A stretch of DNA of 55,063 nucleotides. Source: Methanobacterium formicicum DSM 3637. GTDB lineage: Archaea > Methanobacteriota > Methanobacteria > Methanobacteriales > Methanobacteriaceae. The notes under the pieces were generated by a model that had not been told where the DNA came from, searched no databases, and worked only from the letters and a program-made list of their open reading frames with translations. Position 1 is the stretch's first letter, and the number at the start of each line of letters is the position of its first letter. The stretch is from the NCBI RefSeq assembly GCF_000302455.1, contig NZ_AMPO01000014.1:1-55063 (forward strand), in the 5' to 3' direction. A program made the translations under genes and the position numbers. Shown piece by piece: positions 43,210 to 53,718 of the stretch.

Positions 43210-43602
43210 ATTATCACTATTAATATATTTTGAATATAATTTGTTAAATAATTTGGTAATACTGCTGATAGTTACAATTCTATTCCAAAAAGCGTTATGC
43301 GGACATCATTGTTCTCAATGTAGGCTGGGGGCTGTTAAGATGTCTGAAAATTTTATTTAGGGTTTATATTACCTTTTATATCTAATTAGTTCCGTTTTAA
43401 TAATTTTCAAAAAAGGGGTTATTTTTTTTATTTTTTCTAGATATTATTAATGAATTTTCCGATATAATTAGGACCTTTCTTTGCAAAAGTTAATGCGAAC
43501 ATCTTGTCTGCAGTCTAAGTGGGTTTGGCCATGAATTTTCAATATGAGAATATTAATTCATCTATATTATAATTGGAGATTATGTTGGATATTAAAACAT
43601 TG
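43210..43602. other. Intergenic spacer, 393 bases, with possible gene remnants
   Basis: No intact gene. Two related, relatively GC-rich patches (TTATGCGGACATCATTG at 43304-43320 and TTAATGCGAACATCTTG at 43490-43506) can be read as Cys-rich peptide pieces such as CGHHCSQC. They may be decayed pieces of a duplicated gene. Confidence 0.35.
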
Positions 43603-43983
43603 TTAAGTAGAATTTTGACGTACTTTTTTAATGGCGGAGCCGATTGTACCACCAATGGCCCCTACAATTGCATATAAGATTATGACTATGGTGGCTTCTA
43701 TTACTCCTGTAACTGGCCAAAGCTGTTTTCCTATGTCTCCTAACCCAATGAGGTATAAAATCAGTATGATTGATCCTCCTATAATACCACCTACCATACC
43801 GACTAGTGCTCCATGTATTGAACCGCTTTTATAACCTTCATTAACTCTGTAACCGACGATTATTGTTGCTAGGACAAATCCAATTACACCTCCAATATCC
43901 CCGGCAACTTCTCGAAGAATAAGCCATAAAATTAGTGATAACAATAAACCTCTTCTTACAGATGCCCATTTTATTTTTACCAT
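43603..43983 (-). CDS. Small glycine-rich membrane protein (DUF5518-like)
   Basis: A 126-residue protein with four predicted transmembrane helices, rich in GxxxG-type glycines (GDIGGVIGFVLATIIVGY, GALVGMVGGIIGGSIILILY, IVGAIGGTIGSAIKK). It resembles the DUF5518 proteins of methanobacteria, but I assign that only tentatively. The start follows GGGGG. No function can be inferred. Confidence 0.75.
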   Translation of the reverse strand: MVKIKWASVRRGLLLSLILWLILREVAGDIGGVIGFVLATIIVGYRVNEGYKSGSIHGALVGMVGGIIGGSIILILYLIGLGDIGKQLWPVTGVIEATIVIILYAIVGAIGGTIGSAIKKVRQNST

Positions 43984-44416
43984 ATTGTGCCCCCTTCAAA
44001 TTATGATAATAATATATTTTTGAGGTTATAAAAAAATGTAGCTTTGAAGTATCTTAGGTGTCAATGGGAAGAGTAGTAAAAACTTAATAATTAAGGGTAA
44101 GTGTTTTCGTTCTTTATCTATGATTTATGTTATAACTTACTAATCCTTAGTTATATTATTAATCAAACTCTTATAAAGCCATTGTGATAGATTTGTAAAT
44201 TTACACACCAGATCAGACACTCTGTTGATGGTTGGTGAAATTATAGTAACATTTTTGGTATATAACGATAATATGTTAGTGGTTAAATTGATAGGGGGTG
44301 TAAGAAAATACTTTGAGATTATCAAACATTAATATTAAAGTAATAGAGATTAGGAAATTTTTATAAAATTAGCTTATAATTTCACAATTTAAATTATGCA
44401 CTTGGAGGCTGTTAAT
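43984..44416. other. Intergenic spacer, 433 bases
   Basis: AT-rich, divergent promoter region for the DUF5518-like and HXXEE genes. A 61-residue minus-strand frame at 44140-44325 has no ribosome site and is not called. No repeat stands out. Confidence 0.5.
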
Positions 44417-45061
44417 ATGGAAGATTATAATATAATATGGAAGGCGGGCATTGCTTTTATAGGTCCCATGTTATTGGTGCTTTTAGCATGCTTTAAATAT
44501 ACGGATCCTAGTTTCACATGGTTGTCATTCTTATTTTGGGCTTTGTTGCCATTGCTTATGATCCATGAAACCGAAGAATATGTTATTAGAGTTAATGGAG
44601 GAATTACTGAAGGTGGATTTCAAGAATATTTCAATACAAAGACTTTCGCTAGATTAAATCCTCCACGAGCGGATTATCCTCTAACTAACGGATATGAATT
44701 ATTTACTAATGCGTTTGCATGGTTCTTTGCTATAACCAGTGCATTGACAATATACATAACACCGTGGGTTGGAATAGGTCTCATCGTATTCCTTTTCATA
44801 ATGAACGGAATTATGCACACTGCAATATTCCAATTTACAGAGAAAGGACCTAATCCTGGCTTTTATACTACTTGGTTAATCTTAAACCCTTACTCAGTGG
44901 TAATACTATTCTATGCATACACAATCAATGCCTTTACTACATTGGATTATATCGTGGGCATTATATTCGGATTCCTAGTTTTCCTTGCATTTCTTTTAAC
45001 CACAAGAAGTAAACTTAAGTCCTTTGAGCTATCACAAGAACCTGGAGAATCACAAAAATAA
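44417..45061 (+). CDS. HXXEE domain membrane protein
   Basis: A 214-residue membrane protein with five or six hydrophobic segments. The name-giving motif HETEE occurs near residue 51, in LLPLLMIHETEEYVIR, and further His (NGIMHTAIF) and Asn residues lie in later helices. The family may be a membrane-embedded metal enzyme, but function is not known. The start is the ATG at 44417 because GGAGG stands eight bases ahead; the in-frame ATG at 44396 lies before that site. The gene ends before a clear terminator at 45089-45119. Confidence 0.87.
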   Translation: MEDYNIIWKAGIAFIGPMLLVLLACFKYTDPSFTWLSFLFWALLPLLMIHETEEYVIRVNGGITEGGFQEYFNTKTFARLNPPRADYPLTNGYELFTNAFAWFFAITSALTIYITPWVGIGLIVFLFIMNGIMHTAIFQFTEKGPNPGFYTTWLILNPYSVVILFYAYTINAFTTLDYIVGIIFGFLVFLAFLLTTRSKLKSFELSQEPGESQK

Positions 45062-45389
45062 GATTGGAACTTAATTTTAAACTTAGTAGTGTAAAATTTA
45101 ATTTTACACCAATTTTTTTAAAATAGATCTAACTCTAGAAATTATTTGAAAATCTGTCTAAAAATTGAAAATTATTATTTTTCCTCTTTCTATGAAAAAA
45201 AGTAAATTTTGTAAAAAAATTGAAGGAATAACAACAAAAACATTCGATTTGACAAAATTTATTAATTATAATATACTTTTGCACAGTTCAAGGTTTAACT
45301 TGTCAGTATAAATTGAACTAAATATAATTTCTATTTGAGAAATAGTAGAAAAGATTAATTTAAGCGGTCTTTTTAAAAAAAAGGGTTAT
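45062..45389. other. Intergenic spacer, 328 bases
   Basis: Between convergent genes. Holds the hairpin terminator of the HXXEE gene (45089-45119) and further AT-rich DNA with T-runs on the minus strand. No coding frame. Confidence 0.55.
45089..45119 (+). terminator. Intrinsic-type terminator of the HXXEE gene
   Basis: GTGTAAAAT (45089-45097) and ATTTTACAC (45101-45109) form nine perfect pairs around TTA. Seven T follow at 45113-45119. Confidence 0.75.
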
Positions 45390-45629
45390 TTATAACCCTG
45401 CTCTTTCAACAATTATATCTGCAACATCTTGGGCTGATTTGAATGGGAAATCATCTGCAGTTAATACTTGTCCTGCATCTCCAGCTTTCAATTCAACATC
45501 ACCTGATTTACAGGTGGTTTCTGCCCCATCTGGAAATGAGGATAACAGTGCTTCTGGTGTTTTTATTGGGAAATCGGCTCCTGCCAGTGCTCCCACAATC
45601 TGTGCATGTATTTCTTCTTTAACTCCCAT
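45390..45629 (-). CDS. MTH865 family protein
   Basis: A 79-residue protein of the MTH865 family, known from a structure of the M. thermautotrophicus member, a small EF-hand-like helical fold. Seen: GVKEEIHAQIVGALAGADFPIKT cut here to its core EEIHAQIVGALAGADFPI, then ALLSSFPDGAETTC and LTADDFPFKSAQDVADIIVE. The function is not known. The start with GGAG nine bases upstream is the ATG at 45629. Divergent from a winged-helix regulator, with palindromes in the shared promoter. Confidence 0.9.
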   Translation of the reverse strand: MGVKEEIHAQIVGALAGADFPIKTPEALLSSFPDGAETTCKSGDVELKAGDAGQVLTADDFPFKSAQDVADIIVERAGL

Positions 45630-45664
45630 GTTTATCATCTCCGTGGTTTAATTAATCACAACCA

Positions 45665-45728
45665 TAACTATAGTTAATTATAAATATATACTAAACCGTC
45701 ATTAAACTATACTAAGTATATTTTTATA
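45665..45728. promoter_or_regulatory. Divergent promoter with two palindromes
   Basis: TAACTATAGTTA (45665-45676) and TATACTAAGTATA (45708-45720) are perfect palindromes. TATACTAA is also directly repeated at 45687-45694 and 45708-45715. TATA-like elements lie at 45680-45690 for the minus-strand MTH865 gene and at 45717-45728 for the plus-strand regulator. The second palindrome overlaps the latter. Confidence 0.55.
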
Positions 45729-45790
45729 CACAAATGTAACCTTAAGGGTCAGAAACCTTTATTATCTGCCTATTCTCTAATATAAAACAC

Positions 45791-46543
45791 ATGGAAAATG
45801 TGAATAAAATGAGTGATTCGGGACTATACAATACTCCTGCTAAATTGGAGGCAATACACCGTGATATCAAACGGTTAATGGAACGATCCAACCAGGAATA
45901 CCTAAATCTAATGATGACCAATATAAGGAAGGATTTTCTGGCTTCATTAACTGCTTATATTGATGGTGACATTGAAAAAGGTCTTGAAAATGGAATGGTT
46001 AATCCATGTCCCATGAGGGACACGTGTAAATCCATATTCACGGATTTTTTAGAGGATAATTCAAAAAACATACGTCATGGGAACATTTCCAATGAGGTTA
46101 TCACTGGGAAAAGGGATGAACTAAGCAAAATACGAAAAAAGGCCTCTTTTGATGATTGTGATATATGTTTTAAGGAAGTTGACTCCCTTTTTGAGAAACA
46201 GTTAAAACTCATAGGTTCTTTACAGATATACAATTCTAATGATGAAATAAAAACAGAAATTTCTGCTATTAATGAGGAAGAAATTGTTAAAAGTGTACTC
46301 GAACCGTTATCCAATAAACTGAGACTGCAAATACTAAAATCTATGGCCTCCGAAACTCATAGTTTTTCAGCACTTTCTGAACTAACTGGACTTCGCGGTG
46401 GTAACTTATTATTCCACATCCAGAAACTCATGGAAAGTGATCTCATCATCCAGAGACATGAAAGAGGAGACTACATGATCACTAAAAAAGGATTTAATCT
46501 AATTTCACTGCTTTCTGATTTTCAACAGTGCCTGGAAGATTAA
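45791..46543 (+). CDS. Winged-helix transcriptional regulator with Cys-containing N-terminus
   Basis: A 250-residue regulator. The C-terminal 90 residues are an ArsR-like winged helix (LEPLSNKLRLQILKSMASET, then LSELTGLRGGNLLFHIQKLM, then IIQRHERGDYMITKKG). The N-terminal 150 residues are mainly helical and contain NPCPMRDTCKSIF and FDDCDICFKEVDS, two Cys pairs that could bind a metal or cluster. A redox or metal sensor is possible (inference). No ribosome site is seen, so the message may be short-leadered. Palindromes in the upstream region could be its own operator. Confidence 0.85.
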   Translation: MENVNKMSDSGLYNTPAKLEAIHRDIKRLMERSNQEYLNLMMTNIRKDFLASLTAYIDGDIEKGLENGMVNPCPMRDTCKSIFTDFLEDNSKNIRHGNISNEVITGKRDELSKIRKKASFDDCDICFKEVDSLFEKQLKLIGSLQIYNSNDEIKTEISAINEEEIVKSVLEPLSNKLRLQILKSMASETHSFSALSELTGLRGGNLLFHIQKLMESDLIIQRHERGDYMITKKGFNLISLLSDFQQCLED

Positions 46544-46629
46544 TACTCCATGTTATTCGGGTATTTGTATAATAATAAGACTATAAATTCTTTTATTTTA
46601 CTTAAATTACTTAAATCCCCATTCAATTT

Positions 46630-48318
<1,689 letters not shown>

Positions 48319-48525
48319 AGTAACATCCTGCAAAGTTTAAAAATTGTTTTAAATAAATATCTGTCGATCTTTTTAATTAAAATTAATCAATTTATAGCAT
48401 TATAGGGATTAAACAAATAAAATTTTACATTTTTTAATTAATCATTTTTTTATAATATGATTAAATGATAAAATTGATTATTGTTCACACTATACCTTTT
48501 AACATAGTTGGATTTGGTAGATGAT

Positions 48526-48918
48526 ATGGATAAAGATAAACAAGAAAAGATTCCTGATGAAGAGGAAAAGCTATCTGCTGAGATGGAAAAACAGTTATCT
48601 CCCCGTAAATCTTTATTTAGAATTTTAATTGCAATTCTTGCATTCCTCTGGTTCCTGGTAGGTGGTTCAGCTCAAACAGTCCTATCCCTATCTGGGGGAG
48701 CAATGGGCCTATCTGGTGTGGTTACATTCCTCCTTAAAAATCCAATTTCATTTTTAATAATAGGGTTTATAAACGTTTTTTTAGGTTTAATCCTGTATAT
48801 TTTTGCCATTTCATTTATTCTGGTATCAATTTTTCATTTTTTATGGTCAATCAGATGGTTTTATGGTTATAAAAAATACAGACATTTAAAAACCCCCCAA
48901 CAAATACCGAACGAATGA
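48526..48918 (+). CDS. Small membrane protein of unknown family
   Basis: A 130-residue protein: an acidic/basic cytoplasmic N-terminus (KDKQEKIPDEEEKLSAEMEK), then two hydrophobic regions (ILIAILAFLWFLVGGSAQTV and a long FLIIGFINVFLGLILYIFAI), and a basic tail (RWFYGYKKYRHLKT). I do not recognise it. The ATG at 48526 has GGTAG upstream. It is divergent from the SulP gene. Confidence 0.65.
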   Translation: MDKDKQEKIPDEEEKLSAEMEKQLSPRKSLFRILIAILAFLWFLVGGSAQTVLSLSGGAMGLSGVVTFLLKNPISFLIIGFINVFLGLILYIFAISFILVSIFHFLWSIRWFYGYKKYRHLKTPQQIPNE

Positions 48919-49031
48919 AAATAAGGTTATCTAAATATTGAATTAGTTTGAAAACTGCATTTAGGGTTATGATCTGGCAGTTAAGTTATTTGAAGTAGTA
49001 TTTGGCTATGAGATTTAGTTCATTGGACCAT

Positions 49032-49095
49032 GTGAATTTGCATCCTGTTATTTGATTAGTATTTGGGCTGTGAATTTGTATCTGGTTATTTGATT
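49032..49095. repeat. Degenerate 26-base direct repeat
   Basis: GTGAATTTGCATCCTGTTAT, then TTGATT at 49032-49057 returns as GTGAATTTGTATCTGGTTAT, then TTGATT at 49070-49095. A third, weaker relative lies near 48990. Non-coding, at the end of the SnoaL-like gene. Confidence 0.6.
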
Positions 49096-49137
49096 CAATA
49101 GTTAGACATAATAACCAAATTTATGGCAGAATATATT

Positions 49138-49536
49138 TTATTTTTCATTTTCATCTATAACTTTCTGTACCAGGGCTGAGTCAACATAGGCCCGGACTTC
49201 AACAATGACATCGTTTTTGAAGTAAACTACCCAGCAATAAGTGTTGTTAAATGGTTTTCCATTTAAAGCTGTGGAAATGGATTCCATCTCTACCACTGCA
49301 GTATCATCCTGAAGGAGAATATTTTTGACCTTTAAAATCACTCCTTCTTCCAGTATCCTGTTTAATCGCCTGAATGTATGGGAAATGAAATCTTCTTTAT
49401 TAAGGTAAGTTCCAGCAAGGGGATGAGTGCCCATAACAGTCCATGAAACATCATCTGAAACATGTTTGAAAAAAATGTCACTGTTCCCTGTTTCGAGATT
49501 TTTAAATAGATTCTCCACCTTTCCAATGTTCATCAT
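49138..49536 (-). CDS. SnoaL-like/NTF2-fold protein
   Basis: A 132-residue small cone-shaped NTF2-like protein (KVENLFKNLETGNSDIFFKH, then DVSWTVMGTHPLAGTYLNKE, then NTYCWVVYFKNDVIVEVRAY). Families of this type include polyketide cyclases, isomerases and many uncharacterised ligand binders. The active-site His/Asp of known cyclases cannot be fixed. The start follows GGAGTG at six bases. No operon. Confidence 0.85.
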   Translation of the reverse strand: MMNIGKVENLFKNLETGNSDIFFKHVSDDVSWTVMGTHPLAGTYLNKEDFISHTFRRLNRILEEGVILKVKNILLQDDTAVVEMESISTALNGKPFNNTYCWVVYFKNDVIVEVRAYVDSALVQKVIDENEK

Positions 49537-49673
49537 TTTTTCACTCCTTTATCATTCAAGTGTTTATTTTAAAATCTAAGAAATACCCTTTTTAAAAATG
49601 AGATGGATTTAATCTCTAATTTAAATCAATGCAAACCCTAATTTATCAATAGGGGCCTTATTTCCTATCAATA

Positions 49674-51512
49674 CTAAATTCTTTCTTTGTAAGTTAATTT
49701 TGAAAAAATAATTTTGAACATGGCACCCTGACTTCGATTGAGCTCTATTTCACCATTAATTTGACCAACTAAACTATTAACGAGTTGCAGACCCAGTGAT
49801 TCTGTATTTTTAAAATCAAGATCCTCTGGGAATCCAATACCGTTATCGCTGATGATCAGTTCATAATATTTTCCACGTAATTTGAGTGATAAAATGATTT
49901 TTCCTCCCCTTCCCTGGGGGAATGCATATTTAAGGCTGTTGGATACGAGTTCGTTGATTATGAGTCCACAGGGTACTGCTGTTTCTATATTCAGATTCAC
50001 ATTATCAATTTCAATTATGGGTGTGATCTGACTTGCGGGAGTTGAATATGATGCGAATAAATCTTTAACCAGACTTTGAACATAGTCAAAGATGTTTATG
50101 CTGGTTAAATTATGGGACTGGTATAATTTTTCATGGATCATGGCCATGGACTTAACCCTGTTTTGACTCTCCATGAGGATGTTAACTGTCTCTTCTTCAT
50201 CTACATACTGTTTTTGGAGATTTAAGAGACTGGAAACAATTTGCATATTGTTTTTAACCCGGTGATGGATCTCCTGCAGCAGGACTTCTTTTTCTTTCAG
50301 GGACTCTTTAATTTTATTTTCTGCTTTTTTACGTTGGGTTATGTCGCTGCAGATCAATAAAACATGGGTGATTTCACCATGAATTCTTATAGGGCTTTGT
50401 TTAATTTCAATCCAGCGAATTTTACCATTATAATCATATATTCTGGATTCATAAGGGGCAATTGTTTTGCCAGTAACAAAATGTGAAAATATTTCCCGGT
50501 GAGATACAAGTTCTTCTTCAGGAAAAATGGTCAAATCAATAAAGTGTTTTCCCACTAACTCCTTTTTTGACAGGCCTGTGATCATGGTAGCTGCAGGATT
50601 CACATCCAACAGATAACCATCCAATCCCAGTAATATGGTATAGTTAGGATCAGATTCAAAAAGAGCCCTATATTTTTCCTCACTCTCTTTTAAAGCTTCT
50701 TCAGCAAGTTTTTGATCGTTTATGTCCTCTATAAAACCTTCCAGAGACAATTCTCCATTTTCATCTTCAACACCTACTCCTCGCTCCCAAACCCATTTAA
50801 TCTCATTTTGACGAGTTACTATCCTGTAAGTGGTTTCGTAAGGTTCACTTTTTTCAAGGGCATTTTGAACTGTGCTCCAAACATGTTCACGATCTTCCTC
50901 AAAAATCAAATCATTATATGCTTTTATATCATTGTTGATAATTTCTGAAGGGTCATAACCGGTTATTTCTTTGCACTGATGACTTATAAAAGTCATTGTC
51001 CACTTATTATCATTTAGGCAATGGTATACCATGCCGGGTAAGTTTGAAATAAGGTTAGACCACTGGCGCTCGCGTTCTGTGGAATCTGGTATGGTTTCAA
51101 TGAGTGATCTGTACTTTTCTTCACTCTCTTTTAACTCTAATTCTGCGGTCTTTCTTGAAGTTATATCCTGAAAAAATATGTTAAACCCATTTTTACTGGA
51201 AAAAACACGAACAGTATACCAATTTTTAAGGGGAGGTTCATCAAAAACAGCTTCAAATTCAAATTTCTCTCTTTCTGTAAATTCTTTTTTATTAACTAGC
51301 TGGAAGTATACCTCATGAAAAACATTATTTTGGGTTTGTGGAAAAGCTTCTAGAAAAGTTTTACCAATAATATTTCTTTTTTCCCTTCCTGAAAACTCTT
51401 CTGCGAGTTTATTAATGTATGTTACTCTAAAATTAGGGTCTATGGAAATAAAAACATCACTAATGTTTTCTAATATTTCTACAGGCACATCAATTCTGTT
51501 TTCAGGAGACAA
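49674..51512 (-). CDS. PAS-domain sensor histidine kinase (HisKA_2 type)
   Basis: A 612-residue soluble kinase without transmembrane segments. Three PAS domains lie at about 10-125, 150-270 and 280-395. They are followed by a HisKA_2 phosphoacceptor region with HHRVKNNMQIVSSLLNLQKQ (His near 416) and a HATPase domain (LIINELVSNSLKYAF, DNGIGFPE, SLGLQLVNSLV). Between PAS 1 and PAS 2 a 14-residue remnant, KYRSLIETIPDS joined to TERERQW, looks like the start and end of a deleted PAS repeat. The signal is unknown; no response regulator is adjacent. The start is TTG with GAGGG six bases upstream. Confidence 0.92.
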   Translation of the reverse strand: MSPENRIDVPVEILENISDVFISIDPNFRVTYINKLAEEFSGREKRNIIGKTFLEAFPQTQNNVFHEVYFQLVNKKEFTEREKFEFEAVFDEPPLKNWYTVRVFSSKNGFNIFFQDITSRKTAELELKESEEKYRSLIETIPDSTERERQWSNLISNLPGMVYHCLNDNKWTMTFISHQCKEITGYDPSEIINNDIKAYNDLIFEEDREHVWSTVQNALEKSEPYETTYRIVTRQNEIKWVWERGVGVEDENGELSLEGFIEDINDQKLAEEALKESEEKYRALFESDPNYTILLGLDGYLLDVNPAATMITGLSKKELVGKHFIDLTIFPEEELVSHREIFSHFVTGKTIAPYESRIYDYNGKIRWIEIKQSPIRIHGEITHVLLICSDITQRKKAENKIKESLKEKEVLLQEIHHRVKNNMQIVSSLLNLQKQYVDEEETVNILMESQNRVKSMAMIHEKLYQSHNLTSINIFDYVQSLVKDLFASYSTPASQITPIIEIDNVNLNIETAVPCGLIINELVSNSLKYAFPQGRGGKIILSLKLRGKYYELIISDNGIGFPEDLDFKNTESLGLQLVNSLVGQINGEIELNRSQGAMFKIIFSKLTYKERI

Positions 51513-51802
51513 AGTTAACCCTCACTTCGTTATAATTTATACTAGTTTATATATTTTTTATCATATCTATAAAAATTTATTTTATTACTTAATGTTTATG
51601 TGCAGGTTTTTAGAAGAGAAAACTTAATTAAGTATAAATCCTTTAATTAGAAATTTAAGTATGACTTGCGGATTTTATTATTCATTAAGTAATATAAAAA
51701 TATAATTAATAAGAAGAAATGGTATGGTCTAGACGATTTATTCCTATTCCTGCAGTGTGGATGGTTAATTAAAGTATTTGCATATGGTTTTATGTGATAT
51801 TT

Positions 51803-52093
51803 ATGGAAGGTGAAGGTTTACTCTGGTGGTTGATAGCTGGAACGCGCGGGGGAATCAATCGAGCCAAAATAATCAATGAACTCAATTCAAGACCATATAA
51901 TGCTAATCAGCTTGCTAAATGTCTTAAATTAGATTATAAAACTGTTAAACATCACTTGAATGTTCTGGTCAAGAATAATATAGTAATGACATGTGGCGAC
52001 GGACAGTATGGGACTGTTTACATGCTTTCATCTACAATGGAGGAAAACTTCGATTCATTCAAACAGATATGGAAAGAATCTGAAAAAGAATAG
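51803..52093 (+). CDS. Winged-helix (ArsR-like) regulator
   Basis: A 96-residue DNA-binding protein. The winged-helix core is clear: TRGGINRAKIINELNSRPYN, then ANQLAKCLKLDYKTVKHHLN, then LVKNNIVMTCGDGQYGTVYM. It is of the type in methanogens where the HTH regulator has no separate sensor domain. I start at ATG 51803; a GTG at 51794 is an alternative. A small membrane protein gene follows 38 bases downstream, so the two may act together. Confidence 0.87.
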   Translation: MEGEGLLWWLIAGTRGGINRAKIINELNSRPYNANQLAKCLKLDYKTVKHHLNVLVKNNIVMTCGDGQYGTVYMLSSTMEENFDSFKQIWKESEKE

Positions 52094-52131
52094 ATAAAAA
52101 AGAATAGATATTTATAAAGGAGAAGATTGGA

Positions 52132-52422
52132 ATGGTATTAAGATATCTGGGTATGGCAGTTGCGTTAGCTAACATATCAATTATAATTATTTTGCTTTCC
52201 ATTTACTGGAAGAATTACCGGAAGTGGAAATCAGAATATACACTGGGACTTTTAATATTTGGAACTTTCTTACTAATCCAAAATCTACTTTCCATGGGGT
52301 TTCTGGCTCCTCCGCCTCCAATGCCTTCGGGAGGAGAACATGGAAATGATTATTCTCTTTTACTTATCAACATAAGTCAGTTAGTAGCATTAAGTGCTTT
52401 ATTGAAGATAAGCTGGAAATAA
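52132..52422 (+). CDS. Small membrane protein paired with a winged-helix regulator
   Basis: A 96-residue protein with three hydrophobic segments (ANISIIIILLSIYW, YTLGLLIFGTFLLIQNLLSM, LLLINISQLVALSALLKISW) and a Pro-rich loop (APPPPMPSGGEHG). The GGAG site and close spacing place it in an operon with the regulator upstream. Membrane-bound partners of winged-helix regulators occur in archaea, but the function is unknown. Confidence 0.75.
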   Translation: MVLRYLGMAVALANISIIIILLSIYWKNYRKWKSEYTLGLLIFGTFLLIQNLLSMGFLAPPPPMPSGGEHGNDYSLLLINISQLVALSALLKISWK

Positions 52423-52933
52423 TCTAAAACCATTCCTTTCTTATTTTTCTTTCTCAATCAATTCTTAGTTTCCTTTTTTCAGGGTTTTACAGCATCGACT
52501 TTAAGTTATTCTTCTTAAATTTTAATACATTCTCCTTTAATATTCTACCAAATTTCACTCAATTTGGAGTCTTTTATAAATCTCTTATCAAATCAAAAAA
52601 GTTAAAAAAATCATTTGTTTTATTTATATCCAATATTTATAGTTTATTTATTCTTTTTACATATTTTAAGTAATTTTTAACCTATTTAGAACTTAGATTA
52701 TGTTTTTTTTATTTTTTTCTTAATGTTCAATTTAATAATTGTGTTCCTCAAAATTGGGAGAGATTTGGGTGTGGACTGTACGGAACCGGTAAAAATTCGG
52801 TTAAATATGGGAAAAACTATTTTTATGCATTAAATCTAGAAAATAGACATCAAGAGGCATAAATAATGCCGGAGGGTTTATAATTAAAGGAATTAAAATA
52901 AAAGGAATTTTTTTAAGTAAAAATAAATTATTC
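52423..52933. other. Long AT-rich spacer, 511 bases
   Basis: Long T-rich and A-rich DNA, downstream of the small membrane protein and upstream of the secreted BPL-N protein. A GGAGGG site at 52871-52876 and a five-codon frame MPEGL (52866-52883) are noted in findings. I see no other gene. Confidence 0.5.
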
Positions 52934-53695
52934 ATGTTGCTGCTGGTCATTGTGATTTTAGTATCAGCCATGACTCTGGTAGTGGGACTTCCGGGTGATT
53001 CGGATGAAATAAACGTGAATAACTCAGATAATCGCGTTTCAACGGTTAAAGTTTTAATATTTGATGGTGATGGTTCAATGGAAGAAAGTGTAGCTGGTTT
53101 AAAGGCCTGCCTGGATGAAAGTAACAGTATGAATCTTTCAGGTGGCATATATTTTGACTATGACACCAGCAGCCAAATAAACTCCAACACATTATCTGGC
53201 TATGATATTTTGATAATACCTGGAGGAAACTCTGCTACCTATATTCAGGGCAGCAATATTGATGATGAGGCAATTAAACAATTTTTAAACCAGGGTAAAG
53301 GATATCTTGGAATATGTGCAGGGGCTTACGCAGCATCTAACAGTGTTGATGGGGATTATTCCGGATGGGGACTTGCTTCACAGGTAAATACCATTGACGT
53401 AAGTTATGATGGATTAGTTGAAATTACACCCACATCCTCCGGGAGCAAGTTGTTGAATTCATCTGAAACTAGTCTTTACCACCAGAATGGTCCTGTTATG
53501 TACGCAACAGGCTCCAGTGCATCTTCATTTGCCAGTTATTCTGATAATGGAACTGGCTATCAGGGTTATTCTGCAATTATGGGTGAAAGTTATGGTTCAG
53601 GTAGAGTTCTTTTAAGTGGTTCTCATCCTGAACTCGATCCTCAGAATTCACAACTACTGGTCCAAATGATATTATGGACCACTAAAAAATCATGA
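52934..53695 (+). CDS. Secreted BPL-N / class I glutaminase-like fold protein
   Basis: A 253-residue secreted protein: an N-terminal hydrophobic signal (LLLVIVILVSAMTLVVG), then a glutamine-amidotransferase/BPL-N fold. The nucleophile elbow is LGICAGAYAASN near 133-144, after the strand DILIIPGGNSATYI near 93-106. A late His/Glu are in SGSHPELDPQNS near 229-240. BPL-N domains occur in eukaryotic biotin protein ligase and in secreted archaeal proteins of unknown function. A frame open upstream to 52844 and GGAGGG at 52871 suggest a longer start with a non-ATG codon near 52880-52885; that would add a basic n-region. Confidence 0.85.
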   Translation: MLLLVIVILVSAMTLVVGLPGDSDEINVNNSDNRVSTVKVLIFDGDGSMEESVAGLKACLDESNSMNLSGGIYFDYDTSSQINSNTLSGYDILIIPGGNSATYIQGSNIDDEAIKQFLNQGKGYLGICAGAYAASNSVDGDYSGWGLASQVNTIDVSYDGLVEITPTSSGSKLLNSSETSLYHQNGPVMYATGSSASSFASYSDNGTGYQGYSAIMGESYGSGRVLLSGSHPELDPQNSQLLVQMILWTTKKS

Positions 53696-53715
53696 TAACC
53701 ATTTTATTTGGTTAT
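53695..53715 (+). terminator. Hairpin at the stop of the BPL-N gene
   Basis: ATAACCA (53695-53701) and TGGTTAT (53709-53715) form seven perfect pairs around TTTTATT, beginning at the last base of the TGA stop. Just before a second, larger hairpin. Confidence 0.45.
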
Positions 53716-53718
53716 ATT

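Noticed and set aside
43145..43360. Plus-strand frame of 71 residues with a Cys-rich end
   Set aside because: Overlaps the start of the minus-strand hypothetical gene and lacks a ribosome site; kept only as a remnant idea in findings.
43575..43670. Short plus-strand ORF of 31 codons with GGAG just before ATG
   Set aside because: Spacing of three bases is too short and most of it is antisense to the DUF5518-like gene.
44140..44325. Minus-strand frame of 61 residues in the spacer before the HXXEE gene
   Set aside because: No ribosome site, AT-driven composition and no recognisable motif. Not supported as a gene.
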